A stretch of 64,000 nucleotides of DNA from WRMS01 sp038562165 (lineage in GTDB: Bacteria > Bacillota > Peptococcia > DRI-13 > UBA5745), in assembly GCA_038562165.1 (NCBI GenBank), contig JBCFAO010000002.1, positions 73,447 to 137,446 of the forward strand, read 5' to 3'. Position numbers and translations under genes: made by a program. Shown in pieces: positions 39,933 to 47,912 of the stretch (positions within the stretch are counted from its first letter, which is position 1; each line of letters starts with the position of its first letter). The notes below the pieces were generated by a model. It did no database searches. It was not told where the DNA came from and saw only the letters and a program-made list of their open reading frames with translations.

Positions 39933-42020
39933 TCATTCCTCAAGCTCCCTGATGGCTTCCAAAAGGCTTGATTTATCTTCAGCGGATATGAGTTTAGGGA
40001 TTAAGGCCTCTTGATTGGTCAAATCCATCAGGTTTTGCAAGAGTTCTAAGTAGCCGCCTTCCTGATTTGTGCAAAAGGTAAACAGTAAAAATACCGGATC
40101 ATTTTCCGCATGGCCAAAACAAACGCCTAAGGGAAAAACTACCAGGCTCAAACCTAGTTTTTTTACAGAGGTGCCGGGAGGGGCGTGGGATAAGGCAATG
40201 CCGTTTTTGATGACAAAGTAGGGCCCATGCTCCTCAACTTTTTTGATAATCATGCGGTAATAAGCAGAATCAACATAATCGGTGTCTTTTAATAAATTGC
40301 AGCCCCGCTCTATAGCTTCTCTCCAGCCGATATCATCCTTTATGATGCTTACCAAATCCCTATCCAGCTGATCGCCAATCTTGTAGCTGGTTTTTGGGGT
40401 TTCTCCGATTTTTTGCAGGTATTTCTTGACGGTCTCGCTAATTTCGCCCTGAAAGGCGATTTTATCGGCGTCGTTGTATAAATTGGATTGTACATAATGG
40501 ACAGAATCCGTAATATCCACACCGTTAGCCTTTGCATTTTCTTTGACCGCAGAGCCCCGCTGAACAAGCATTTGGCGAATTTTCCTTTTATCACCGGCGT
40601 CTAAAAAAGGGCTCACCACCGCCACCGGTATGTTATCAATATTCAAATCATAGGTTGAAACGATAAAATCGATGCCTTCAATTCTTTTTTTATAAAAATC
40701 ATTTTTTGAAAAAACGCCTTTTACCCGTATATTGAACTCTCTTTCCAAGAAGGTTGCCAGCAGCTGACCGGTGGCCACATTATTGGGGCAGGCTACATAT
40801 ACCTTGTTGGTTGTCAGTTTTTTCAAATAAATCTCCATATGATTGCTGAGGTGGGTGGCGATAAACAAGATCTCGTTTTCGTCAAATTTAAGAGAAAGAT
40901 AATTCTCCACAAGATGCTTGCATTCATAGACGGCGTCAATAATTTCCGGATATCTTTCGCACATTTGGCCTTTGAAAGGGTAGATATCCGATATAGCCGT
41001 GACCTGCATATCCATCTTCTTGCGAAGGAGACCCAAGAGATTATTAAAAAGTGTATAATCCGTATTAAAGTTGACCCCAAGCTTTTTAGAAATAGCCCGG
41101 ATAAACTCGCTCAGGTAAAAATGCTGTTTAGAGCAGGTATTGGTCTGTCCCATTGACCAAGCTATGCCCTTTTTTTTGAGATAAAATCCGATACCGGCCA
41201 TTTCTTCTCCGTCAAGCTTTATGCCAAGGCTGGCTTGGATTTTTTGCTCAATACCCAAGAAAAATTCGTCTTCGGCTTTTACAATATTACCCCTATTTGC
41301 CCAAAACAGCTTGCAGCCCTGGGCTATCCTGTTCAGAGCTACATAGAGATACAAGGCTAAACAATACATGGATCCTTTTGTTATTAATAAGTGTTTTTCT
41401 TCCAGAAATTCTTCCAAAAAAGCTTCTATGCTTTTAATATCCACGGTTTTAAAAACGGCGGAGTACAATAACCTGGGATAAACGCTGAATTCATCAAAAA
41501 TGTCGTAATGCTTTTCAAGCAATTCGCAGATAACCAGCCTTTTTTTATATTCAATGGCTTCGATATGCAACCCCAGGTTATCAGAATGGTGTTTGAGGCC
41601 GTAATGCTCCAATTGCAGCTTAATGGAGATTAAATCCGTGCAAATTGTGGCGCGGCTGACTTTTGTCTCAACCATAAAATCAGCTATTTTAAAAGGTTTA
41701 TCAGAAGATAAAATCTTTATTAAAGAGTAAGAAATTCGCTCCTGGGCCGTCATGGAATATTGGTGAGCCGCCATATTGTATAACGCCCAGGAGACCCCTT
41801 CCAAATCTGCGCCCTCTTCTAAACCGGCAAAACGGCCTTTATTAATGGAAATAATATTATTAGGATAAATATCCTTGAAAAAATAATTTATATCATCGAT
41901 ATCATTTCTTATGGTTTTTTCAGACACACCAAAATCTCTTGCAAAACTGTCAAGACTTATGTAATGAGACCTATTGATTTGGAAGAAGTACCTAAGCATA
42001 TCAAGGGCTCTTTTTTTCAT
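39933..42020 (-). CDS. BglG/MtlR-type PTS-controlled transcriptional activator
   Basis: About 695 residues from the ATG at 42020. N-terminal helix-turn-helix regions (YISLDSFARDFGVSEKTIRNDIDDI), two PRD-like helical domains in the middle, an EIIB-like domain (YVACPNNVATGQLLATFL, but Asn where IIB has Cys), then a C-terminal EIIA-2 domain with the phospho-site GIALSHAPPG. Such activators read the phosphorylation state of the cognate PTS and switch on the operon when the sugar is present. The gene is first in the operon and should control all ten genes downstream. It is divergent from the Asp23-type ATPase gene. Confidence 0.9.
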   Translation of the reverse strand: MKKRALDMLRYFFQINRSHYISLDSFARDFGVSEKTIRNDIDDINYFFKDIYPNNIISINKGRFAGLEEGADLEGVSWALYNMAAHQYSMTAQERISYSLIKILSSDKPFKIADFMVETKVSRATICTDLISIKLQLEHYGLKHHSDNLGLHIEAIEYKKRLVICELLEKHYDIFDEFSVYPRLLYSAVFKTVDIKSIEAFLEEFLEEKHLLITKGSMYCLALYLYVALNRIAQGCKLFWANRGNIVKAEDEFFLGIEQKIQASLGIKLDGEEMAGIGFYLKKKGIAWSMGQTNTCSKQHFYLSEFIRAISKKLGVNFNTDYTLFNNLLGLLRKKMDMQVTAISDIYPFKGQMCERYPEIIDAVYECKHLVENYLSLKFDENEILFIATHLSNHMEIYLKKLTTNKVYVACPNNVATGQLLATFLEREFNIRVKGVFSKNDFYKKRIEGIDFIVSTYDLNIDNIPVAVVSPFLDAGDKRKIRQMLVQRGSAVKENAKANGVDITDSVHYVQSNLYNDADKIAFQGEISETVKKYLQKIGETPKTSYKIGDQLDRDLVSIIKDDIGWREAIERGCNLLKDTDYVDSAYYRMIIKKVEEHGPYFVIKNGIALSHAPPGTSVKKLGLSLVVFPLGVCFGHAENDPVFLLFTFCTNQEGGYLELLQNLMDLTNQEALIPKLISAEDKSSLLEAIRELEE

Positions 42021-42187
42021 GTCTATCAATTCCTATCTAACGTAATCTTATATTGCTGCTCAATACGGCACAAGTGTAATTGATTACCTCTATTAAGAAA
42101 GAAATTAGACTGTATCTTCTAACCTTTCAGAAAATACGATGGCTCATAAAACTAAAGAATGCTGTATCCTGATTTATTTCAGCCACA

Positions 42188-42223
42188 AGTGACAGGTTAA
42201 TCATTCTGTGGTAGACTATATAG
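42188..42223 (+). promoter_or_regulatory. Promoter of the Asp23-type ATPase gene (copy 1 of a duplicated promoter)
   Basis: GTGACA (42189-42194), 17-bp spacer, TAGACT (42212-42217), followed by ATATA. The 36-bp block matches the block at 43541-43576 at 32 positions, including the whole spacer pattern CATTCTGTG. Expected transcript start near 42224, about 50 bases before the gene. Confidence 0.7.
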
Positions 42224-42275
42224 CGCAGATTGGCATTATGCTATTAGCGTTACTTTTAAAAAAGGTTGTGACACC

Positions 42276-43082
42276 ATGGAAGTCTATGCTTTGGTCGGAG
42301 CCAGCGGTACAGGCAAAAGCCACCGGGCCATGACGGTAGCCTATGAAAATGATATCAACACGGTTATCGACGATGGCCTGCTGATCCGGGAAGGCCAGCG
42401 GCTGGCCGGTTCTTCTGCCAAGGCGGAGAAAACGGCGGTGCGGGCAGTAAAACGGGCAATTTTTGTAGAAGATGCTCACCGGGAAGCAGTAAAAAAGGTT
42501 CTTGCGGAAGTCAAGCCCGACAAGCTGCTGATCTTGGGCACCTCCGAAAAAATGGTCAACCGCATCAGCGAAGCTTTAGAGCTGCCGCCTCCTGGCCGTT
42601 ACTTTACCATTGAAGAAGTAGCCAGCCCCAATGAGATCGCTACGGCCAAGCAACTGCGAAAAACTTACGGTATGCATGTGATTCCCGTACCGGTGGTGGA
42701 AGTAAAAGAGGATCTGCAAGGCTATCTGATGCGGCCTATCCGCTATTTGCTGCGGCTGAAATCCGGCCATAAGCAGGGGGAGAAAACCATTGTCCAGCCA
42801 AAATTCAGCTCTGTGGGCAAACTGGTGATCACCGACCATGCCTTGGATCAAATCATTACTTTTTTGGTGGCAGGCATACCGGGAGTGGCCAAGGTTACAA
42901 AGGTGCAGGTGGAGGTCAGCAAAGGCAATGCCGAAGTGAGACTGGAATTTACCGCCCGGCTCTCCGGCTATATCCCCGATATGGCTGAGGATATTCGCCG
43001 GCTTTTAGAAGCCAGGGTTGTGGAGCTTTGCGGCATCACGGTAGAGCAGGTGCATCTGCTGGTGAGAAACTGCGTAGCCTGA
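42276..43082 (+). CDS. P-loop ATPase fused to an Asp23/Gls24-like domain
   Basis: 268 residues. N-terminal Walker A GASGTGKSHRA (residues 8-18), with DDGLLIREGQRLAGSSAKAEKT after it, and KLLILGTSEKMVNRI near residue 90. The C-terminal 90 residues form an Asp23/Gls24-type domain (KLVITDHALDQIITFLVAGIPGV and a VQVEVSKGNAEVRLEF strand set), associated with envelope stress proteins. Such two-domain proteins are known in Clostridia and Negativicutes, without a defined role. Weak AAAAAAGG site before ATG 42276. Monocistronic. Confidence 0.75.
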   Translation: MEVYALVGASGTGKSHRAMTVAYENDINTVIDDGLLIREGQRLAGSSAKAEKTAVRAVKRAIFVEDAHREAVKKVLAEVKPDKLLILGTSEKMVNRISEALELPPPGRYFTIEEVASPNEIATAKQLRKTYGMHVIPVPVVEVKEDLQGYLMRPIRYLLRLKSGHKQGEKTIVQPKFSSVGKLVITDHALDQIITFLVAGIPGVAKVTKVQVEVSKGNAEVRLEFTARLSGYIPDMAEDIRRLLEARVVELCGITVEQVHLLVRNCVA

Positions 43083-43541
43083 GATCTTTTGGCCGGCCAA
43101 TCAAATAATGCAAGATAAACCGGGAGGCTCTTCTCTCATAAGGAGGCCTCTTTTTTGCTGTCCCCGTCAGTACCGCGGCGGGCGGTCCTGTGGCGGATGA
43201 TCCCTGTACAAAAATTGCGTTTATACGCAATTGTCCAGGCCAGGGTGTACAAAAATTGCGTTTGTGGGTAAAATGCAAGTGCTAATCAAGGTCTGCCAGT
43301 GGCCACATATGCAAAAAATGCACCAATTTGGCCAAAAACCGGCTAAAGTGGGATCAGCCAGGGAAGGACATTTACCCACAAACGAAAAAAATGTACAGGG
43401 GGGTGCCGAAAATGCATACAAACGCAATTTTTGCACAGATGGCTGTCCCCGTCAGGGCCGGGCACTGCCTCGCCATAAGGGCCCTGTCCCGCCGCTGAAC
43501 CGGGCTTGCTCTCCCGAGGAAAGAACAACCCTTCTTTGAAA
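43083..43541. repeat. Repeat island (core variant CAAAAATTGCGTTTGTG) between the Asp23-type ATPase gene and dnaD
   Basis: No convincing gene in this stretch. Forward cores begin at 43205 and 43246 (41 bp apart); the first contains a perfect small hairpin AATTGCGT-TTAT-ACGCAATT (43213-43232). A reverse core is at 43415-43435. The 27 bases at 43246-43272 match, inverted and with a changed centre, those at 43371-43397, so about 100 bp are flanked by an inverted repeat. GCTGTCCCCGTCAG is directly repeated near 43157 and 43441. A short hairpin with GGGAGGCTCTT...AAGGAGGCCTC near 43122-43152 probably terminates the upstream gene. Confidence 0.6.
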
Positions 43542-43576
43542 GTGACAGGCCAACCATTCTGTGATAGACTATATAA
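43541..43576 (+). promoter_or_regulatory. Promoter of dnaD-dnaC (copy 2 of a duplicated promoter)
   Basis: GTGACA (43542-43547), 17-bp spacer, TAGACT (43565-43570), followed by ATATA. Nearly identical to 42188-42223. The expected start site lies about 25 bases before dnaD. Confidence 0.7.
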
Positions 43577-43601
43577 GACTTTAGAATGGAGATAAACCGA
43601 A

Positions 43602-44666
43602 ATGAAAGCGGCAGAATTTGGACAATTCATACAAGAAAAAGGCCATGTGGCGGTTTCCGGCTGGTTGCTGGAAAAGCACCAGGCTCTCAATATCGGGCCG
43701 GAGGAATTAGGTTTTTTGATTCTGGCCCTTTTTCAGCAGCAGCAAGATCAAAAGGCCTTGAGCGGTCAAGGCCAAGGTCCAAGCAGCCCTGCGGATCAGG
43801 CTTATCCGGAGCAGGAAGAGCCGGGTACTAATCCCTGGCTGGGCCGGGCTTTGGATAAGGGCTGGGCCAAGTGGCGGGGGGAGGGAGCAAAACGGCAAGT
43901 CGTTTTTGATCCCTTATGGCAGAGGCTTTACGAGCTGTGGGAAGAGGAAGAAAAGGAAAAAGAGCGGCAAGAAAGACCTCAGAATGCCGGTAAAAATGAT
44001 TTTGATTATTGCCGCATCGTCAAGGAGCTGGACCGGCTGCGGGGCAGTCTCAGCATTACCGCCAGAGAAAAACAATTAATTCAGGAGTTCAATATAAAAT
44101 ACGGCTGGTCCACCGACTTCATCCTTAACTTTTTCCGGCTGTGCAGCCAACGGGATTTGGGCCAGATAAAAAATTACAAACCCCTGGCAGCCCAGATTTA
44201 TCGCAGCGGCATATATACGCTGGAGGGTCTGGCCTCCTTTATGAACGAGGTGGACTGGATCGGCCGCAAGGCGGCAGAAATCAAAAAGGATTACCTGGGC
44301 CTTTACGGTATGGTAACGGTAATGGAGCGGGATTTCTACGTGAAATGGCATGTGGCCTGGGGCCTTAGCCATGGCCTGATTCTGCGGGCGGCCCGGGAAT
44401 CCGTAGGGGCAGCCAATGCGACCTTTAAGTATATTGATTCGATTCTGGAAAGCTGGCATGAGCAGGGCATCAATAGCTTGGAAGCCTGCGAAGAAGCCAT
44501 TCGGCTCTGGAAGGAAGAAAAAAAGGCCGCAGCCAAAGGATCAAAGGGCCAGGACAGCCCCAAAACCGGCAAAAGCAATCGCCGCCAGGCCGAAAAGGAG
44601 CGGGGCTCCAGCCTGTGGTCAGGCTATGAGGAAGATGATGAACACAGGCGCAATGAGGGGGCTTAA
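43602..44666 (+). CDS. dnaD: DnaD-domain replication initiation/primosome protein
   Basis: 354 residues. An N-terminal region with a winged-helix-like start (FGQFIQEKGHVAVSGWLLEKH), a charged Gln/Glu-rich linker, then the DnaB2/DnaD domain around residues 215-290 (DFILNFFRLCSQRD, MNEVDWIGRKAAEIKKDYLG). The last 60 residues are basic and Lys-rich. DnaD proteins remodel the origin and help recruit the helicase loader. The next gene, 6 bp downstream, encodes that loader, so they form a primosome operon. Confidence 0.8.
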   Translation: MKAAEFGQFIQEKGHVAVSGWLLEKHQALNIGPEELGFLILALFQQQQDQKALSGQGQGPSSPADQAYPEQEEPGTNPWLGRALDKGWAKWRGEGAKRQVVFDPLWQRLYELWEEEEKEKERQERPQNAGKNDFDYCRIVKELDRLRGSLSITAREKQLIQEFNIKYGWSTDFILNFFRLCSQRDLGQIKNYKPLAAQIYRSGIYTLEGLASFMNEVDWIGRKAAEIKKDYLGLYGMVTVMERDFYVKWHVAWGLSHGLILRAARESVGAANATFKYIDSILESWHEQGINSLEACEEAIRLWKEEKKAAAKGSKGQDSPKTGKSNRRQAEKERGSSLWSGYEEDDEHRRNEGA

Positions 44667-44672
44667 ACAAGG

Positions 44673-45641
44673 ATGGATAGAGATACCAGGCGTCTGCTGA
44701 AACAGGCGGAGCGGGACAAAAGAATAATGGAGCTCTATAGCCGGAGCCCCCAGTTGAAAAAGCTGGATGATGATCTGGCCGCTGCCGGCCGGGAAGGTCT
44801 GACTAAGGTGTGGCAAGGAACCGCTATCGCCGGCATCCAAAAAAAGATCAGCCTTTTGCAGGAGAAGAAAAGCCAGCTTTTATCATCTCTGGGCTTGGAT
44901 GAAACCGTTTACGAGGTGGCTTGGGATTGTCCCCTGTGCCAGGACAGAGGTTATGTCCAGCCGGGACAGCCTTGTTCCTGCCAGCGCCGGGATGACGGCA
45001 GCCGCCGGATCCTGGAAAGCGGCCTGTCGCCCTTGCAGAAGAAAATGACTTTCGAAAATTTTTCTCTGGAGTGGTATGACCAGCCGGCGGAGGTGGAGCG
45101 GCTGGTGCAGCAGATGCAGGGCTTTAGTGAGCTGCTGGTTCAGGGTGAGCCTTGCGGCAATCTGTTTTTGTTTGGGCCCGTGGGCAACGGCAAAACCCAT
45201 CTCTGCAGCGCTGTGGCTAACCGGGTTTTAGGGGTGGGAAAAAGGGTGATTTACATCCGCACCGAGGAACTGCTGGAAGCTTTACGGGAGGATTTTTACG
45301 GCCGCAGCGAAAAACCGGAGCGGGAGCGGCAGGAGCGGCCCGCCTTCAGCCGCAGCCAGCTAACGGCCCGGCTTTTGGAGGCGGATTTGTTAATATTGGA
45401 GGACTTGGGCACGGAACGCCTCACCGATTTTGCGGAAGAGCAGCTAACCAGCCTCATCGACCAGCGGATTAGCTGGCAGAAGCCCTGGATCATTACCAGC
45501 CATCTCATCGGTGACAAGTTCAGCGGCCGTTATGATTTGCGGCTGGTGGACCGGGTATTGGGCGAAGGTAAACGCCTCTATTTGAAAGAAAATAGTATAC
45601 GATTCAAAAAGGCTCAAAAAGAGAAAAGCTCCAGCCGCTAG
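44673..45641 (+). CDS. dnaC: DnaC/DnaI-type helicase loader ATPase
   Basis: 322 residues. N-terminal zinc-binding module (CPLCQDRGYVQPGQPCSC near residue 88), then an AAA+ domain: Walker A GPVGNGKTHL near residue 169, Walker B LLILEDLG near 240, sensor ITSHL near 275. The family loads the replicative helicase at origins and restart forks; the zinc module and pairing with DnaD fit B. subtilis DnaI. ATG 44673 follows AAACAAGG. Ends at a terminator before mraZ. Confidence 0.9.
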   Translation: MDRDTRRLLKQAERDKRIMELYSRSPQLKKLDDDLAAAGREGLTKVWQGTAIAGIQKKISLLQEKKSQLLSSLGLDETVYEVAWDCPLCQDRGYVQPGQPCSCQRRDDGSRRILESGLSPLQKKMTFENFSLEWYDQPAEVERLVQQMQGFSELLVQGEPCGNLFLFGPVGNGKTHLCSAVANRVLGVGKRVIYIRTEELLEALREDFYGRSEKPERERQERPAFSRSQLTARLLEADLLILEDLGTERLTDFAEEQLTSLIDQRISWQKPWIITSHLIGDKFSGRYDLRLVDRVLGEGKRLYLKENSIRFKKAQKEKSSSR

Positions 45642-45700
45642 AAGACAGTGGTGGACGAAGATTTATACAGTGTTGTGAATAATATAAAGACACTAGATGT

Positions 45701-45730
45701 AGGGTGATCCTGGGATCACCCTTATTTTTT
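45701..45730 (+). terminator. Terminator after dnaD-dnaC
   Basis: AGGGTGATC (45701-45709) and GATCACCCT (45714-45722) with loop CTGG, then TATTTTTTA. The left flank overlaps an inverted copy of the CTACATCTAGTGTC motif (45689-45702, minus strand). Confidence 0.9.
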
Positions 45731-45784
45731 ATACCTTTTTCTGAATGTAATAAAATGGGTGTTAAATTTTTATTAATTTTTTTG

Positions 45785-45834
45785 GTGGTTTTTTGAAATA
45801 AAAGGTGGTGCAAAGTGGAGTGAAGTGGTATACT
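45785..45834 (+). promoter_or_regulatory. MraZ box and dcw promoter
   Basis: GTGG occurs at 45785, 45805, 45815 and 45825, all on one 10-bp phase, the last two within AAAGTGG and GAAGTGG. This is the spacing known for MraZ operators, direct repeats one helical turn apart. The -10 TATACT (45829-45834) follows directly and the -35 (TGGTGC, 45806-45811) lies within the repeats, so bound MraZ would block the promoter of its own cluster. Confidence 0.75.
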
Positions 45835-45888
45835 ATGGAGTAAATAGGAGTGCTAGTGGAAGAGTGGGGGGGAGAAAGGAGGCGGGGC

Positions 45889-46314
45889 ATGACCTTCAGC
45901 GGTGAATATCAGCACGGCATCGATGAAAAGGGCAGATTGATCATGCCCGCCAAATTTCGGGACAGCCTGGGGACAAAATATATGCTGTCAAAAGGTATGG
46001 AAGCCTGCCTTTTCGTTTACCCTATGGAAGCCTGGGCTCAGCTGGAAGAAAAGCTCAATGCCTTGAGTGTATTCAACCGGCGCAACCGGGATTTTAAGCG
46101 CCGCTTCTTCTCCGGTTCCGGCGAGTGTGAGGTTGACAAGCAGGGGCGGACCTTGATTAATCAGGAGCTCCGCGGCCACGCTAATCTGACCAAGGATGTG
46201 TATATTGTGGGAGCCGGCGATCATTTGGAGATTTGGGACAAGGAAGCCTGGGAAAACTACCGGGGCGGCCTTGACGAAGATTATGAAGCTTTGGCTGAGG
46301 AGCTTTTTCAATGA
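45889..46314 (+). CDS. mraZ: MraZ, transcriptional repressor of the dcw cluster
   Basis: 141 residues from ATG 45889 (AAGGAGG upstream); the open frame back to 45850 is not needed. Two tandem SpoVT/AbrB-like repeats: GEYQHGIDEKGRLIMPAKFR at the N-terminus and GECEVDKQGRTLINQELR in the second half. MraZ binds phased repeats before its own gene, as found here. The stop overlaps rsmH by 4 bp (ATGA). Confidence 0.95.
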   Translation: MTFSGEYQHGIDEKGRLIMPAKFRDSLGTKYMLSKGMEACLFVYPMEAWAQLEEKLNALSVFNRRNRDFKRRFFSGSGECEVDKQGRTLINQELRGHANLTKDVYIVGAGDHLEIWDKEAWENYRGGLDEDYEALAEELFQ

Positions 46315-47342
46315 TTCCTTTTCGGCATAAGCCGGTACTTTGGCAAGAAACTATAGATTTGTTAAATCTGCGGCCGGGAATTTTGGCGGTGGATTGCACC
46401 GTAGGCGGTGGTGGCCACAGCCGGACTATTTTGGAGCGCATACAGCCCTCCGGTTTTTTGGTAGCCATTGACCAGGACCCCCAAGCCTTGCAGGCGGCGG
46501 CGGCAAACCTGGAAAGCTTTCTGGCAGAGCAGGCCCAAGATCAAGCCGAAGCCCAAGAAGCCAAAGCCCAAGAAGCCAAAGCTTGCGGCAGGGCCGTGGG
46601 CCATAAAACCTATGATAAGCCCTATACCCTGGTTCACAGCAATTTCTCCCGGATTAAAGCTATCCTGGAGGAGTTGGGCATAGCGGCCGTTGACGGGGTG
46701 CTAATGGATTTGGGGGTGTCCTCCTTTCAATTGGACGAAGGGGACCGGGGCTTCAGCTATCAGCACAACGGCCCTTTGGACATGCGGATGAATCCGGCTG
46801 CCGGACAGACGGCAAAGGAAGTAGTGAATCAAGCTTCCGCCCGGGAACTGGAAGAGATTTTATGGCGCTACGGGGAAGAACGCTGGAGCCGGCGCATCGC
46901 TCAATTTATTGTGGAGGAAAGGGCGCAAGCTCCTATAGAGACTACGGAAGATCTGGTCAGGGTGATTAAAAAGGCTATACCGGCAGGGGCCAGAGAAGAT
47001 GGACCTCACCCGGCCAAACGCAGCTTTCAAGCTTTGCGGATATTTGTCAACGGTGAACTGGAGATATTGCAGCAGGCTATCGACGATGCAGTAGAGTCCC
47101 TGGCTCCCGGCGGCAGGCTTTGCATCATTACTTTTCATTCTTTGGAGGACAGGCTGGTCAAAGACGCTTTTAAAAAGCTGGCGGCAGGATGTATTTGTCC
47201 CAAGGATTTACCGGTTTGCGTTTGCGGCAAAAGCCCCCAGGGCAAGATTCTCACCTCAAAACCGATTTTACCCAGTGCTGAGGAAGTGGCGGAAAACCCC
47301 AGAGCCCGCAGCGCTAAATTAAGAGGCTTTGAAAAATACTAA
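46311..47342 (+). CDS. rsmH: 16S rRNA m4C1402 methyltransferase RsmH
   Basis: 343 residues. AdoMet-binding motif AVDCTVGGGGHSRTIL near residue 25, then LMDLGVSSFQLDEGDRGFSY, NPAAGQTAKEVVN and the C-terminal ITFHSLEDRLVKDAF and NPRARSAKLR. It methylates N4 of C1402 in 16S rRNA. A low-complexity insert, AQEAKAQEAKA, lies between the first barrel strands (near residue 85). It comes from a 15-bp direct DNA repeat and is absent from typical RsmH; it falls in a surface loop. Confidence 0.96.
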   Translation: MIPFRHKPVLWQETIDLLNLRPGILAVDCTVGGGGHSRTILERIQPSGFLVAIDQDPQALQAAAANLESFLAEQAQDQAEAQEAKAQEAKACGRAVGHKTYDKPYTLVHSNFSRIKAILEELGIAAVDGVLMDLGVSSFQLDEGDRGFSYQHNGPLDMRMNPAAGQTAKEVVNQASARELEEILWRYGEERWSRRIAQFIVEERAQAPIETTEDLVRVIKKAIPAGAREDGPHPAKRSFQALRIFVNGELEILQQAIDDAVESLAPGGRLCIITFHSLEDRLVKDAFKKLAAGCICPKDLPVCVCGKSPQGKILTSKPILPSAEEVAENPRARSAKLRGFEKY

Positions 47343-47363
47343 TGATCATTTGGGAGAAACGTT

Positions 47364-47894
47364 ATGGCTATACCATTGCGAAAAGTAGCCGGCGACTATA
47401 TTGCCTACGGCCCCGGCACCGAGCCTCAGAGAAGGCGGCAGGAACCGCAGCAAAAGAGGGAATTAAATACCAAACGGCTGGTCCGGCGGCAGGTTAAGTC
47501 CAATGCCGAATTCCGGCGCACAGCAGCCTGGGTATTTTTTGGAATGGCCCTTGTGTTATTTTTGCTCAGTATGTCATACATATTTGTAAAGGCCGGCGTC
47601 AGCCGCTTAAATTATCAGATTAATACCTTGCAAACCGAGAATGAACGTATTGTATTAGAGAATGAAAAAATCAGGGGCCGGATTGCAGAGCTGCGCTCCC
47701 TGGACCGGATAGCGGCCATCGCCAGCCAGGAGCTGGGCATGGTCAAGAATGAGGCGGTAGAGTATATGGTGATGTCGTCCACCATTGTAGCAGAAGGGAA
47801 AATTAAGGCTGACGAAAATCAGGCAGAGGAGGAAACGAAGAGCATCAAGCCTCTGGCGGCGGCGATCGATTTCTTCTTGGCCTGGAAAAAATAG
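47364..47894 (+). CDS. ftsL: FtsL-like divisome protein
   Basis: 176 residues: cytoplasmic basic N-terminus (about 60 residues), one membrane segment (AAWVFFGMALVLFLLSMSYIFV), then a coiled-coil outside (NYQINTLQTENERIVLENEKIRGRIAELRSLDRI) and a variable tail. Size, topology and location between rsmH and a class B PBP fit FtsL, which with FtsB and FtsQ activates septal synthesis. The cytoplasmic part is longer than usual. Sequence identity in this family is low, so the call rests mainly on context. Confidence 0.85.
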   Translation: MAIPLRKVAGDYIAYGPGTEPQRRRQEPQQKRELNTKRLVRRQVKSNAEFRRTAAWVFFGMALVLFLLSMSYIFVKAGVSRLNYQINTLQTENERIVLENEKIRGRIAELRSLDRIAAIASQELGMVKNEAVEYMVMSSTIVAEGKIKADENQAEEETKSIKPLAAAIDFFLAWKK

Positions 47895-47912
47895 TAAGAG
47901 GCAGGATGAATT

